NCBI GenBank assembly: GCA_026874595.1
Contig: CM049317.1
Location: 77,815,891-77,879,890 of the forward strand
DNA: 64,000 nt
Direction of reading: 5' to 3'
DNA from: Sipunculus nudus
Taxonomy: Eukaryota > Annelida > Sipuncula > Golfingiida > Sipunculidae
The notes under the pieces were generated by a model. That model worked only from the letters and a program-made list of their open reading frames with translations, ran no database searches and was not told the DNA's origin. The translations under genes were made by a program, and so were the position numbers. Below are positions 46,346 through 58,483 of this stretch, in pieces; position 1 is the first letter of the stretch, and the number at the start of each line of letters is the position of its first letter.

Positions 46346-47248
46346 TATACTTTCAGAACATTTCAGGTGTTACAAACTGGCTGGTTCCGAAGGAGAGATA
46401 GGCCCTCATTTTTAAAATAATTTTTTTTGAAAATAATACAACTGTTTCAATATAACAGCGAGTTTAATGCATAAGTAGTAGGAAATGGTTTTTTTTTCAA
46501 TTAAACGAAATTTTAATAAACCAAATATGAATTACGCTCCCGAGGCAGCCGAAATTCTTGCGCTACTAAAGAAGCAACTGATTTTCAGCTTTGACCGTTT
46601 ATGATATATTTAGACACCAGATGGCGGTTTGTTGTCCACTGAAATAAACGTGCGTACGATGTGACAAGCAGCCATCAGATGCCAATAAACAAACACTCGA
46701 CAGGCATCCTGGATCCGCCCATTGCCGCGCTTCAAGCGCCGCTTGATGAGTTTCCGGTCGAATTTAAATTGCTCCCTCTGCATTCTCGCATCATCAACCG
46801 ATTCGATTATGACATTATGACTGTGTTAGCGTAGCCATGTATCTGTTGTCTGCAGAACTGAAACCAGCCAGCGAGGTGTGAACGCAGCCTTTGTTGTTAC
46901 GTTTCGTTTGAATTACAGCTCACCGGCCGAGCATCCTATGTGCCCAAGGCCCTAAGCAAACCACGTCAGGGGCAATTCTCTCTGAGCCTGTGGCCTGTTC
47001 AGACGGTAACGCTGGGGGATGAGCTGTCACTCAAAAAGAAATAAATATGATTGGCTCCGTGTATTCCTCGCTTGGCTTTGTCTTCCAGCACAAGGTCTCA
47101 TCTGATTGGACAAAAATACAGTGCTCCCCTCTGGTGTTGCAATTCAGGATACGAGGTCATAACAAACAGCGCCTTACGATATAGGAAGTAGCCCTATAGA
47201 TAAAGCGCTGTGTAAAGAGCGTAGATATGAATAAGGTGGAACCGTTTG

Positions 47249-47331
<83 letters not shown>

Positions 47332-47369
47332 TATAATATATATATATATATACATACATACATGCATAC

Positions 47370-47426
<57 letters not shown>

Positions 47427-47500
47427 TGTATAAGGCTCTTGGATACTTCGCCTTATAAAATTTCCCCAATGCATTTCCTCATTTGTAGTTTATCAGCAAT
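44530..47500. other. AT-rich intergenic region, no gene recognised
   Basis: It contains (AT)n at 45,548-45,584, (AC)n joined to (AT)n at 46,272-46,341, and long (AT)n at 47,250-47,425 split by a CATA/TACA patch. The Ile-Tyr frames are artefacts. No domain is recognised. Confidence 0.5.
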
Positions 47501-47515
47501 AATGATCGGAACATC

Positions 47516-47564
47516 ATGGGCATTTTTGTTTCGTTTGAAATTTTTCTCTCGTTCGTTGTGGCCC
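47516..47564 (+). CDS. Signal-peptide exon of a small secreted gene
   Basis: ATG opens MGIFVSFEIFLSFVVA, a compact hydrophobic stretch like a signal peptide, and stops at a consensus donor (GCCC then GTAAGT) in phase 1. A short signal-peptide exon with a phase-1 donor is common in animal CTLD genes. An earlier ATG at 47,502 is in a different frame. Confidence 0.5.
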
Positions 47565-47735
47565 GTAAGTATGTTTTTTTATGCATTTGTAAGACCACTT
47601 ATAATTTCAAATTAACGTTACATAGATAAATGAGAAAACAGGGGTCTTATACAACATGGTGTTAGATTATGAAAAAGAGGTATGAATGTTTGTGTATTTG
47701 ATTCACAGCTGTTATGTTAATTTAGGCTATTCAAG

Positions 47736-47861
47736 TGGAAGACCTGGCTGTGAGCAAGACATCATTCCCTGAATGTAACGGAGCCACCTCCAGGCATGAA
47801 GTATCATCGGTTTTAGATCTGATTAGTACCCTGTATGACAACAACCTGCCAAGGCAATGTC
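47736..47861 (+). CDS. Second exon of the small secreted gene
   Basis: It enters in phase 1 after TATTCAAG and reads EDLAVSKTSFPECNGATSRH, then EVSSVLDLISTLYDNNLPRQ and C, ending at a consensus donor (TGTC then GTAAGT) in phase 1. No domain is recognised. It would be the N-terminal linker of the mature protein. The AAG acceptor is weak; the TTTAG ten bases earlier would give a stop if joined to the signal exon. Confidence 0.45.
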
Positions 47862-48617
47862 GTAAGTTCAGCATCAAAGAAAATATAACTTGTTGTGACT
47901 TGTCTTCTGGATACTTAGAATTATTCTACATTATAGCGTGAATAAACTACGCATTATTATTCATGAAATATTTTGTTAATAACCTCACTGTAATTTGTCA
48001 TATTTGCCCATGCGGTAACGATTTTAATATGACATATTTGATAGATATATTATAATGGACCTCATGTATTCTATTAAGGAGCCCCAGTAAAGGCCCAGTC
48101 AATTACAATTTGATGAGGATCGTCATACTGGAACAAAAGAAGCAAAGCAGTGTACACATCCAGGACTTACTGGTTTTTCCTTGGTTTCCCTGTTTATGTT
48201 TTCCGCAAAAACACTTGTTTTTAATTTATTTTCACCCAAATTACATCTTTAATGTTAATTAAATAATTACGATAAATGTCGGAGAATAAAAACAATCGGT
48301 ACAGAGGTTAGGACTCGGCAGGACCGTATGAAATACGGATGACATGAAAGGGAGGTTATCAAGTACAATTTGTGGGCATACTATTGATGCTCTATTTATA
48401 AAGGCAAGATAAGGTAAACGTCCTTTCTGGGTTTATATCTTACTTCTATCTATGTTTACATATACATAGAGATTAAATATTTAAATATGCTTACACAGCA
48501 TACGTCTTTTCTAGATCCGACTGATGTAATCGATCCATTAATGAGTACACATTTATTTTTCTGATTACGCACTGGGATTTTCTGGTCACCTTATTAGACA
48601 TCTGGTCGTAAAGTAAG

Positions 48618-48866
48618 GGGAGTTTGGTGGTGGAGTTCAACTGGACAGAGGGTATACAGTACACGAGGTGGGAGGCCGGCCAGCCCACAAACTTTGTCTC
48701 AGAAAATAGCCTCGCCTTCTCCGTGGAGACGTTTAAGTTTTTTTATGCTCTGCCATTTGGAAAGGATGCCATCCTCTGCGAGAAAAAAGGCCAAGTGTAT
48801 CTAATCAGCTCTAAGAAACAGAGCGTGAAAGGTTGGACCATTCCATGCAGAAAAGTAAACAAATAA
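48618..48866 (+). CDS. CTLD C-terminal-half exon, gene end
   Basis: It reads SLVVEFNWTEGIQYTRWEAG, then QPTNFVSENSLAFSVETFK and DAILCEKKGQVYLISSKKQ, to a TAA. F.W..G....Y..W..GQP.N and the final C-E-K fit the second half of a CTLD. QPT replaces QPD/EPN and the WND motif is missing, so calcium-dependent sugar binding is doubtful. Its phase does not match the exon at 47,861, so at least one CTLD N-half exon should lie between; I could not identify it. Confidence 0.6.
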   Translation, partial: GSLVVEFNWTEGIQYTRWEAGQPTNFVSENSLAFSVETFKFFYALPFGKDAILCEKKGQVYLISSKKQSVKGWTIPCRKVNK

Positions 48867-48869
48867 ACA

Positions 48870-49780
48870 AAAACGAGCTAACTGTGACAGGTAATTGAAT
48901 GTGCATGTGTGTCCCATTGCCTCCTTATATCACGTTCGAACTATTAATTTTTTCATATCAATACATTCTGCAGAAGAAATTTACCAAATTCATTGAACGA
49001 TTAGCCAAATGATGGATCCTAAAATCTGATAAAGTATAACGGATTACCTTGTATTTACACAAATTATCTATCAATTAGCTCTGCTAAATGCAAAATTGGA
49101 AATATGCAATTGTTTTCATTCATTGGGATTATCGAAATTCTTTGGCGAAGATTGAACATCACAGGTCTTAATTTTGTTCTTGTATTACAGATGACTTAAA
49201 ATATCAAATGAAGAAATAAATCAGATGACATAATATATCACATGACCTAATGTATCAGATGACGTGAGTACAGTAAGACTTTCACTTTTGTGAGATGCAC
49301 GTGTTGTGTAACTTTCAGTGTGTTTCCGTTTTGAGTATTTTGTTTTAAATTTCAGCAAAAGCTGGTAAAACTGAAAGTTAATATTATAACACTTATAGTC
49401 GTATCATTGGAATCATCTCCCAGAGTCATGCTTCGTTGGTGCCGTGGTGATACCGTATATCGGCAGGAGTACTTCTGTTTGAATGTGTTACTGCTAAAAT
49501 GTACCTATATTGAGGTACACGCTGCCTATATTGTTGTGTCAGTCAGTCATGCCCACTTCCTTCAGATGCAACATCTTTTTTTCCCACGAACTATTTGGAA
49601 TGCATGACAGCGTTTATACAAGAAATCATTTATTCCGAATCCACGTAAAGTTTTTTTTTCAAGATTTCAACCATGAATGCTTTTCTCTACACACAGTCCA
49701 TCATCACGTGACCCGAGCACAACCTCATTTCATGTTTAATTAACAATTATAGATCCGCCAATAATTTATTGAGTCATATG
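48870..49780. other. Spacer, no recognised feature
   Basis: AT-rich DNA with a short ATGACNTAATNTATCA-type repeat at about 49,190-49,262 and no coding signal. Confidence 0.4.
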
Positions 49781-50062
49781 GGGGGGGGGGGGGGGGGGGG
49801 TTCAATAACATTGTCAATGACTTAAGTCCAAACCCGGGACTAAAGCACGAAAACCGACTTTCCTAAGTCCAAGAGTTAAGTCCGATTCAATAACGCGGAT
49901 TTAGCAAAGCCGGACTTAAGCCTGCTACCTGACAGGTTTGGGGCTTAAGCCATTAAGTCATTTTTTATATTTTTTACTGAATCAGGCTTAACTCTTCAGC
50001 TGGGTGGCTTAAGTCAAAATCAGTCATTTTCGGGCTTAAGTCAGTTTATTGAAACACCCCCC
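49781..50062. mobile_element. Palindromic MITE (GGGGG.TTCAATAA ends)
   Basis: The left end, G-run then TTCAATAACATTG and GACTTAAGTCC, mirrors the right end (GGCTTAAGTCAGTTTATTGA then AACACCCCCC). Inner AAGTCC/GGACTTAAG words repeat in both directions. The end type resembles PIF/Harbinger MITEs; no target duplication was confirmed. Confidence 0.6.
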
Positions 50063-50611
50063 AGGTTTGGTCAAGTAAGGTACTGAGCTGTCATCCCTGT
50101 CAGGGCTGTTACCAAAACCAGACAGAGGTAATTACTAAGTTTTCAATCCTGCAGCCGATGAACTTGAGTGGACTTTGGCTAGTAGCATGCTGGCCTAGCT
50201 ACCTCCAGCCTCTACACAGAAAAGGATATGGACAGCTTTCCTTTTATGCCCCATGTAGATATCTGTTGTCTAGTGTGTACAAAGAACATTGGTACAGGAT
50301 AAATGTAGAAATAAAGAAAATGCATATTAAATCACTGAACTCTTAACATAAACCAAACAAAAGCAGAACTTCCCATTTTACAGGAAAAAGTCCCAGCTCA
50401 CGCATTACATGCAGGTGCTCAAAACATCCTCAGTGCGACTTTCTGCCATGAACATTTTATTTTTACTTCTAATTATGTATAATTTTGTATGTTTGTATGT
50501 GTCATTGTCATGAAGTTAACTTTTAAATTGACTGTAAGCTTTACCTTTGAGTCAAGCTATTTATAGCATTTTACTTTAAAGGGTGGTGCATCCAGAGATT
50601 TTGATTTTAAA

Positions 50612-50683
<72 letters not shown>

Positions 50684-51218
50684 TCGGCATATTAAAATAT
50701 CCTTTTGACCCTTTTAAGTAAACTGCCAGCTGGCCCGTGTGAAAGTTTTATCTTTGCATAACTGTTCTTAACCGTAGTTACATAATCACATAAAGAACTG
50801 ATTTAGACTTACTTTTACGATTATTTAATGTACATGGATATTCAATTCACACTTGGTCGACAGCTCAATACATACATTCAAACGATAATGTTATGCGATT
50901 TAATGCAAGTTAGTAAGAGACACGAAACCGAGCATCATCCGTGGTCCTAATGTGGTCCCAGCCGGCTCCTTCACCAACGTGAATGTTCACAAATGGTTTA
51001 AGGTCCAGGTCCTTAGTGCATGTCTATAGTTGAAAAGAACCAGAAAAAAATCACTGATCGTTTGTCGCCGATAGATGTCGCTAGCTGTATCGTTTTAGAT
51101 TCTTTCTCTGGTGAGAGAGTGTTAAACACTGATGCTTAAGGTTTGGTGTAAAGTCAAAATCATGAGATCGCATCCAGTGGGTGTATGTATGTCAATAAAC
51201 TGTTCTTAAGTAGCATTT
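50063..51218. other. Spacer, no gene recognised
   Basis: AT-rich, with (AT)n at 50,614-50,675. Nothing else is supported. Confidence 0.4.
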
Positions 51219-52000
51219 CTTGTGTCATATATCCTCCGCCATCATTGTCCCATTGGGTTCATGCAGACAGCTAAAAAAGTAAAATAACCAAAACAGTTTG
51301 CTGTCTTGTGTCATATATCCTCCGCCATCATTGTCCCATTGGGATCATGCAGACAGCTAAAAAAGTAAAATAACCAAAACAGTTTGCTGTCTTGTGTCAT
51401 ATATCCTCCGCCATCATTGTCCCATTGGGTTCATGCAGACAGCTAAAAAAGTAAAATAACCAAAACAGTTTGCTGTCTTGTGTCATATATCCTCCGCCAT
51501 CATTGTCCCATTGGGATCATGCAGACAGCTAAAAAAGTAAAATAACCAAAACAGTTTGCTGTCTTGTGTCATATATCCTCCGCCATCATTGTCCCATTGG
51601 GATCATGCAGACAGCTAAAAAAGTAAAAAAAAAAACAAAACAATTTACTGTCTTGTGTCATATATCCTCCGCCATCATTGTCCCATTGGGATCATGCAGA
51701 CAGCTAAAAAAGTAAAATAACCAAAACAGTTGGCTGTCTTGTGTCATATATCCTCCGCCATCATTGTCCCATTGGGATCATGCAGACAGCTAAAAAAGTA
51801 AAAAAAAACAAAACAATTTACTGTCTTGTGTCATATATCCTCCGCCATCATTGTCCCATTGGGATCATGCAGACAGCTAAAAAAGTAAAATAACCAAAAC
51901 AGTTGGCTGTCTTGTGTCATATATCCTCCGCCATCATTGTCCCATTGGGATCATGCAGACAGCTAAGTAAAAGTAAAAAGTGAAATAACCAAAACAGTTT
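51219..52000 (+). repeat. 86-bp satellite array, nine copies
   Basis: CTTGTGTCATATATCCTCCG starts at 51,219, 51,305, 51,391, 51,477, 51,563, 51,652, 51,738, 51,825 and 51,911. Copies are nearly identical, so the array is young. From 51,563 two variants alternate (ACCAAAACAGTTTGCTGT or TTGGCTGT against an A-rich form ending CAATTTACTGT), giving dimers of about 174 bp. Confidence 0.96.
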
Positions 52001-53512
52001 GATGTCATGCAGAGAAATGTTGAGATACCGACTGAGTGTTACACATTCGTTATTAATTCAACTCATACTAGTATACTATAGTATGCGTATCTTTCTGGGT
52101 GTCTTTCATTCCCTTTTGTTAAATGTTTTCTTCTCTCCTGCCCTTGGCCTGTGAACAAAATGATAAAGAAACAAGGCAATATTAACTCTTCCGCAGGCTC
52201 AACACAAGCGTACCTGTGAACGGAGAATAAACAAAAATGACTTTTTATTGGTCAAAGCCGGGGAAGCCGTCAACTGACTTAGCTCTGTTAGATCATCGCA
52301 CATGCTGCGTGACATTTTATTACAGAAATACATCTGACAGAAACAGATTCTTAATATCCGATGTTATGTTTATAATCCATAGCATGGCAACAAATGGATT
52401 GTGAAGACATTTTTATTTTGTACTGAAACCATAGACAGACAGAAAATTAACACATGAATGTATGTGTTATCAAGATAAAAATGTATGTGAAATCAAGATA
52501 AACCATTAAGCATATAAACATAATGTTTTATCCTTTAAATACCTGAGTATTTAGACAGTTTTAACACTTCAAAATACAATGTTCATGTAAATGGGATCTG
52601 AGAAACGATGGCTTCACCAAGGATAAGTACAATTTATTATGAGATGAGCTTTTGTTAAGATAATGTGGATAGTGCCATGAGGCACATATAGTAACACCTA
52701 GGGCTGTATCAATATATCGATATATCGATACGAATCGATACACGACGTCGATGCGATAATCGAAATGCATTGCATGCTGTATTGGTCGTATCGATTGATT
52801 GCTAATGCTTATGGATATAACTCTAACTTTAAGTATAATCATGACAGTTTATAAATCTAAATGCACTGTATATTTGTTGCTTTGGCTTTTAAGACTTGTT
52901 AATAAATGTATATACGCATGCACGTCAGTACTTTCATGACAAGCAGGCACATGTGAGCGATAATAGGAGAATGATAATGACAGTTCAGTATAATACAAAT
53001 ATTTTATTTTATGTCGGTTTTTACAAACAAAGACAAAATTAACCATAGGCTATTATGACCGACCACACCCTTATCGTACATTAATTAAAATTAAATAATT
53101 TAAGATATTAAAAATAATAATAACAATACATTAACCTACATAAAAATAAGTATAACAAGTCTAATCAATTTTAAGGATTAAAGTTAAGCATGAAGTTGTA
53201 TAATGCGATTAACATTTGATTTATAGTATTATAAATTACAGTGACCGATTCATATTCTGATACATATGTCTGTTTTATTATGAGCTGTTGACACGTCTCT
53301 TTTATTGTGAGCTGTTGACATTCTGATTCGTGTTTGGCTCAAGCCCTGGCGTTGCTATGCTACAGCGTTTTTAGTTCTAGCTGGCCGGGTGCGGCCCACG
53401 TGTAGACACAGCGGTCATGCTACTCTGGGGCTTTCTCGCCTGGCCGAGCCGGGCCGGCCCATGTGTGAACCCTGATAAGTAGAAACACAGCGATGTTGTT
53501 CTAGATGTTTCC

Positions 53513-54042
53513 TGTAACGTGTGTAATATTGGTTTCTTTGGATTGTTCGAGAATTGGAAAGTTCTCGGCTTGAGGTGAAAAGTTAAATAAAGGGGCTGTT
53601 TTTAGAGCCGAGAGAGAGGAGAGAAATATTCCAGTGGACACAGAAGCGTGTAAGTCAGTTGTGGACCTTTTCCGATAAGTGCGGCAGTTATAGATTTTCT
53701 TCTTAATTTGTGACGGATCTTATATAGTCTCCAGTTTGCTTACGGGATTATAACAAGAACTTCACTTTGGGATTACAACGGATTGATTTTGTAAATGAAC
53801 TGGACTGTTATTCTCTGAGAAGATTTATGTGAACTGTTCATATGGGTTGTACGTTATGCAGGACTTGTTATCGCTGTGACAGTGGTGATTTACTGTTGTA
53901 CTGTTGTCATATTGTGTAATTGAATTGATTTAGTAAATTTTAATGTTAGGATTGTTTTAAGAATAAATAAAAAATTATTTGTTAACAAAAAAACCACTGA
54001 CTTCTTTATTCATTCCCCTATTTTAAGCTGCCTAGTGTTACA
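53513..54042 (+). mobile_element. Possible solo LTR inside the hAT element
   Basis: It begins TGTAAC and ends GTTACA, with an AATAAATAAAA poly(A)-like region in the last 80 bp; 530 bp in length. Flanks (GTTTCC and GAATCT) show no target duplication, so the call is weak. Confidence 0.3.
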
Positions 54043-54169
54043 GAATCTGATTTTTTTTATCTCCTTTACAAAATTAATGTTCGTCACTACTACGTGATCT
54101 GTTCCGTAACAATTGGGAAAAAATAACAATAAAGCATGAAGTGACAAAAATTGGAAATGGCATACGGCC

Positions 54170-54500
54170 GAAAGAAGGATGTCAATTTTTACAAAGTGAT
54201 ATTAAGTATTACACAGATAACAACTGCAGGATGCCTCTTTACAGTACGATAACTCTATTTTGAAGGCTCTAACGGACTCTGCATTTTTATAGTGTATCGG
54301 AAGAGAATTACATAGCATAGTACCAATATGATTTAGCGAGTGGGTACCATACGTAACACTATTTGTTACCGGTACTGCCAGTCCATAGCTCGCTAGTCTA
54401 GTGACACGGACAGAAATAGGTGTAGTGAAGTACTGTTTAAGATACACTGGACTTAGATTATGAATTACTTTGAAAATCTTTACGCAGCAAGTCATAGGTT
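54170..54500 (-). mobile_element. LINE C-terminal fragment inside the hAT element
   Basis: The minus frame has CVKIFKVIHNLSPVYLKQYF, then YGTHSLNHIGTMLCNSLPIH and AESVRAFKIELS. This is the usual end of a CR1/L2-like RT protein (hydrophobic YL..YF, then LP...K.A.SV..FK..L). Only the last 100 or so residues survive. Confidence 0.65.
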
Positions 54501-54711
54501 ACTCGGAACTCCCCCGTTGGACATCAAATGTCAAATAAATGGTTAAAGCCTGGGGACAAATCCTGTACAAACAGGAGAGTGACTAATGGGATTCATATTC
54601 ACAGAAATATACAAAACTGTGTAATTACATGACATAAAAACACAGCCTATGATCTTCCCCGCAAAACGCACTAAAAAAGTGTTTGTGCATGGGGGTGAGG
54701 TGTGTGTGTTG

Positions 54712-54728
54712 GGGGGGGGGGGGGGGGC
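54712..54728. repeat. Poly-G tract
   Basis: About 17 G after a GT-rich stretch, inside the hAT element. Confidence 0.9.
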
Positions 54729-55390
54729 GGGTGCTAAGGGCTCAAAGAAGATCCAGATTTTGGTAGTCTTGATTAGATAGATTTTGATAATTTAAATCAA
54801 CTGGTCTGATTATCTATTTAATATCAATCTTCAGCTGTTTAAGTGCATAGCATACTAAATATGTTGTATGTTAAAATACAAAAATATATATTAAAACAAG
54901 AAACAGATCTTTTATTTAGAAATGGTATACAAAGAAAAATGAGCATATCGTCAATACGTATCGGTATCGAATTAACTGTATCGCAATACGTATTGTATCG
55001 GAAGAGGCGAACCGATACCCAGCCCTAGTAACACCATCGGTAACAGAAATTTTATACTGCGACTTCAGTTTGAAACAAGTCCACCTTGTCACAAAAAGAA
55101 ACAATGCGACTACACTCAACAGAATCGTACATAGACCCCTACCAGATAACATGACCAATTAACATGATGTAATCATAATGTTGCGATTCTCCCACAGCGG
55201 TTTTACATTGCATTCGTCCTAGACATCCTTTCGTGTAACCGCTACTTTTTTTGGCAAGTTTATCTGGACCAAAACAGCAGAATGCAGGCAGGGCACAGAA
55301 TTTATAACACCCGTTCTGGCATAGGGGCAAGAATCAGATCAATGAGTTATTCTTTAGTCTTTTTTTATCAAAGACCACTTGAACAAATGT

Positions 55391-55600
55391 GGAGCGTGGT
55401 TATGTGATGGTTAGTGCGCTGGACTCGTGTTCAAAAGATTGTGGTTTATTGTCCTGACCTGACCGTTTTCCGGGCCTAGTCTTTTCACAAGCCGCACTCT
55501 CTTCACCCAGAAGTGAACGGAAACTAGTCAAATATGGGCGGCAGACTATGGCTGCTTGGTCGTGTGCTCCCCACGATAGCAGAAGAATAAACAAGCCATA
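55391..55600 (+). mobile_element. tRNA-derived SINE
   Basis: The head GTTATGTGATGGTTAGTGCG, CTGGACTCGTG and GATTGTGGTTTATTGTCC resembles a tRNA-like SINE with an A box (GTGATGGTTAGTGCG) and a decayed B box (GGTTTATTGTCC for GGTTCGAATCC). A non-tRNA body with CACCCAGAAGTGAACGG follows. An RNA polymerase III promoter is inferred; B-box damage makes activity unlikely. Confidence 0.55.
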
Positions 55601-55839
55601 AAAGAGCAGGAATGTAAAGTGTAAAATAAAACGGATGAGACTGACATCGTTGGTGATATCAAAGAATAAAATACTTAACTTTTTACCTTTGAAAATCAAT
55701 AAGGAATGAATGGAAAGCACTGATATGGAATACTTCCGAAAAACTTCAAAATGTTGCATCCGCTCACACCAAGAGCAATTAGCCTACAAGGCATATAAAA
55801 TGAGATACTGGCACATCATTTTTTTCACGGGAGTCCTTT

Positions 55840-56950
55840 TGGAATCCAAGATGGCCACCTTAAATTGGTATTTAAGGAAATGTATAAACATATGGAAAAA
55901 TGTTTGGTGCTTTCATTCAGAATGTCCTCATTCTTTTATGCAATCTGGGTCTTCACCCCATGACTTGTAAGGCAAGAGACTACTAGAAATTCCTGGCATC
56001 GGTGATGCCATAGTATCCTCAGACAATTAAGGCATACTCCATTGAAAAGTAGGCCCTCTTCTTTAGAAGAATTACTGACACTTAAGAAGGCTAAGGCCAC
56101 CACAATTGTTTTTTTTTTAATTGTCCGACATCTTGGAAGAGATAATTCACGTATTAAATTTGAAGAGAAGAAAAGCAGTTATTCCAAAGTTAGGGGGTTC
56201 ACAAAATTCCAACTTTTCTTCAGGTTTGACCTTGAAAACCTGGGTTTATAGTTTACTAATCCTAAAAAAATCGAGATATTAGTGCAAATATTTGTGTGTG
56301 TGTGTGTCAAATGGGAAAGAGATGCAGTACTTCAAAAGAGAGGGGTAAACAAAACTCCTATATATTCACATATTTGACCTGGAAAACTAAGCACAAGGTT
56401 AAAAGTCTTCGAAGAAATACAAGATATTGGTGGAAATAATTTTTTGCGTCAAATTTAAAGAGGGCAGATGTAGGACTTTAAGAGTTGAACAAAAATTTTA
56501 TAGTTTCACAGAAATATTCTTTTTATTTAACCTGCGGAACATGTTTCTCTTTGGTGGCGCCGGCGGCAAGACCGTGCTGACACCATAGTATCCCCGGCTT
56601 AGAATAGCCTAATTGTATTACTTATCCGTGTAAATGTGTGTTTGGATACTAAGATTATTTTCCTAAGTTACCTAAAGTCGAGGTATTAGCATGTATGCGT
56701 TCCTACATGGTGGCCATTTTTGAATCCGAAATGGTTGCCATAAGGAATTTTGGGGAAGTGGCTCCTATAAAAAACTGAAAGGTAAGACTATGAAAAACAC
56801 ATGGAAAAGGTTTAGTGCTTTTATCCGGCCTGCCCCAATCCTGCCCAAATCTGGGTGTAAGCCACTTCACTAAGAGTTTTTGTCCCGGTGTAATGAAACA
56901 AGCGACAGCGGATGTCGCATGTGAACAATTTGGGCTGGATGCATGATGCA
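55840..56950. repeat. Diverged repeat block with AAGATGGCCACC words
   Basis: ATCCAAGATGGCCACC with GTTTGGTGCTTTCATTC (55,840-55,920) is echoed, reduced, by GGTGGCCATTTTTGAATCC and GTTTAGTGCTTTTATCC at 56,705-56,830. CACCATAGTATCC and GCCATAGTATCC also recur. Old dispersed repeat; no coding signal. Confidence 0.45.
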
Positions 56951-57059
56951 GTACCACAATGTAGGTAGTTAGATTACAATTCTGTGCTCTTTGCGCCGCC
57001 TGGTGTACGACTCCGGCGAAACTTACTACACAAAGCAGCGGTTACACGAAAGGTTGTCT

Positions 57060-57170
57060 GGCAGGGGAGGATCTAGGAGGGGCTCAACCCAGGAGGACTA
57101 ATGACAAAGTCTACACAGCCCCCAGGACGCAAAAATTGATATGAAACCCTCAAAAGAAGGTTGCTGCGGC
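57060..57170 (+). repeat. Dispersed repeat B, partial copy 3
   Basis: GGGGCTCAACCCAGGAGGAC, TAATGACAAAGTC and GGTTGCTGCGGCTGTA match the copy at 43,965-44,190. Confidence 0.6.
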
Positions 57171-57479
57171 TGTACCATAAATACCGTTTTACAAAGCCTT
57201 TATCATCCAGGATATAAGACTGTGTACATATTCCACGCTTGTTTGTTCACAAATTCCAGGGTGACATATTTGACAAAACCAAGTGACTGACGGACGATAT
57301 GGATTATTTTACATGTGATCGCGGAGCTGCAGAATTAACCATTTGTTCAAGTTTGTTTACATGTCGCTAGGCAGCGCTGAGTATCAACGTGAGTCTTTAT
57401 TTGGCCACTCGGCGGTGGTCGTCCCTTGAGTGTTTTGATTATCAATACAGAGACACGCTGTTCGAACCACAACACGTGT

Positions 57480-57541
57480 ACCGTTCATAACGACTCTCCG
57501 GGTTCGGGGTGAGGCTGGTAATGGACATACTCGTTATGTTG
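57480..57541 (+). other. Probable 5'UTR exon of the helical-protein gene
   Basis: A consensus donor (ATGTTG then GTAAGT) at 57,541 precedes the acceptor at 58,616. The start is not defined. The exon holds an ATG at 57,521 that reads MDILVML and meets TGA exactly at the splice junction (58,617), a seven-codon upstream ORF. Confidence 0.45.
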
Positions 57542-57639
57542 GTAAGTTTACAGTAGTTCTGTATTGCTGGTTATCTCAACCTACACTTAGGCTTACCATC
57601 AATGTATGTAACATACAGGACCGAGTCTTAGCCAAGTCG

Positions 57640-57651
57640 GGGGGGGGGGGG
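57640..57651. repeat. Poly-G tract
   Basis: About 12 G in intron 1 of the helical-protein gene. Confidence 0.9.
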
Positions 57652-57784
57652 TTGAGGTACAGTTAATTATTTGTCAGAGCGATGCATAACGAGGGGCGTA
57701 GCCCCCGAGGGGATGGATACGGGATTCCTCCTCACACAATGGCATAAATTGGTATAAAAGAATCGTAACACCACCGTACAAAAT

Positions 57785-58011
57785 CAGAAGCGGATCCGGG
57801 GGGGGGGGGGGGGGGGTCCAGGGGGTCCGGAACCCCCCCCCCCCCCCTCCTTTTCATCAGAAACAACTTTTTTTAAGGGCTTCAGACAAAATTTTGCGGC
57901 CTGGACCCCCCCCCCCCCCCATACCAGACCTAGTGACTTTTTTTCGGGTTTCATTAGTGTTCCTGGGTTGGACCCCCCCCCCCCCTTTCCTAAATCTTGG
58001 ATCCGCCCCTG
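57785..58011. mobile_element. 227-bp MITE with GGCGGATCC-type ends
   Basis: The left end is CAGAAGCGGATCC then G-run; the right end on the other strand is CAGGGGCGGATCCAAGATTT. Inside are four long G or C runs. Same family type as 8,870-10,133 and 22,471. It lies in intron 1 of the helical-protein gene. No clean target duplication was found. Confidence 0.6.
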
Positions 58012-58268
58012 AAAATCCGCATAATCGTGAGTAACCTTGAACATTACCGGCTTCTCCCGGGGTGGTCTTTGTGATACCTTGGTACAACGCAGAGTAACCC
58101 TGCTGCAACCATTGCTGATTATTTTTCCACAGAAAGTTTTGCGATCACCACGGTTTATAGCACTGTGATTATCCGGGGGTAACCGTGATAAGTACCATGA
58201 CAGGGTGACCTGGGCTTTAGACTCGGATTGGTAGTTCGGTCCTTGCTGATATCAGCCAGCATGTACAG

Positions 58269-58269
<1 letters not shown>

Positions 58270-58349
<80 letters not shown>

Positions 58350-58435
58350 TGTTCTTTCTAGGCTGTTGGCAATGCACTGAAGGCAAAGTGCTCTATGGTA
58401 TAACCAGAGCGTATCAATATATATCATGTGTATCA

Positions 58436-58480
<45 letters not shown>
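58270..58480. repeat. Two (AT)n microsatellites
   Basis: About 75 bp and 45 bp of TA repeats at 58,270-58,345 and 58,437-58,480, in intron 1. Confidence 0.96.

Positions 58481-58483
<3 letters not shown>

Larger units (their letters stand above)
52699..55027. mobile_element. hAT-superfamily element, 2.3 kb, non-autonomous or gutted
   Basis: Inverted ends TAGGGCTGTATCAATA and, on the other strand, TAGGGCTGGGTATCGG are flanked by a perfect 8-bp duplication, GTAACACC (52,691-52,698 and 55,028-55,035). Subterminal regions are full of ATCGATA/CGATAC words. No transposase ORF is found; the interior holds other insertions, including a LINE fragment and a possible solo LTR. Confidence 0.85.

Noticed and set aside
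52561-53046. Minus frames rich in Ile/Ser/Tyr at the left end of the hAT element
   Set aside because: They come from ATCGATA-type subterminal repeats and AT-rich DNA; no transposase motif.
57784-58108. Gly/Pro-rich minus frames
   Set aside because: They are translations of poly-G and poly-C runs in a MITE.
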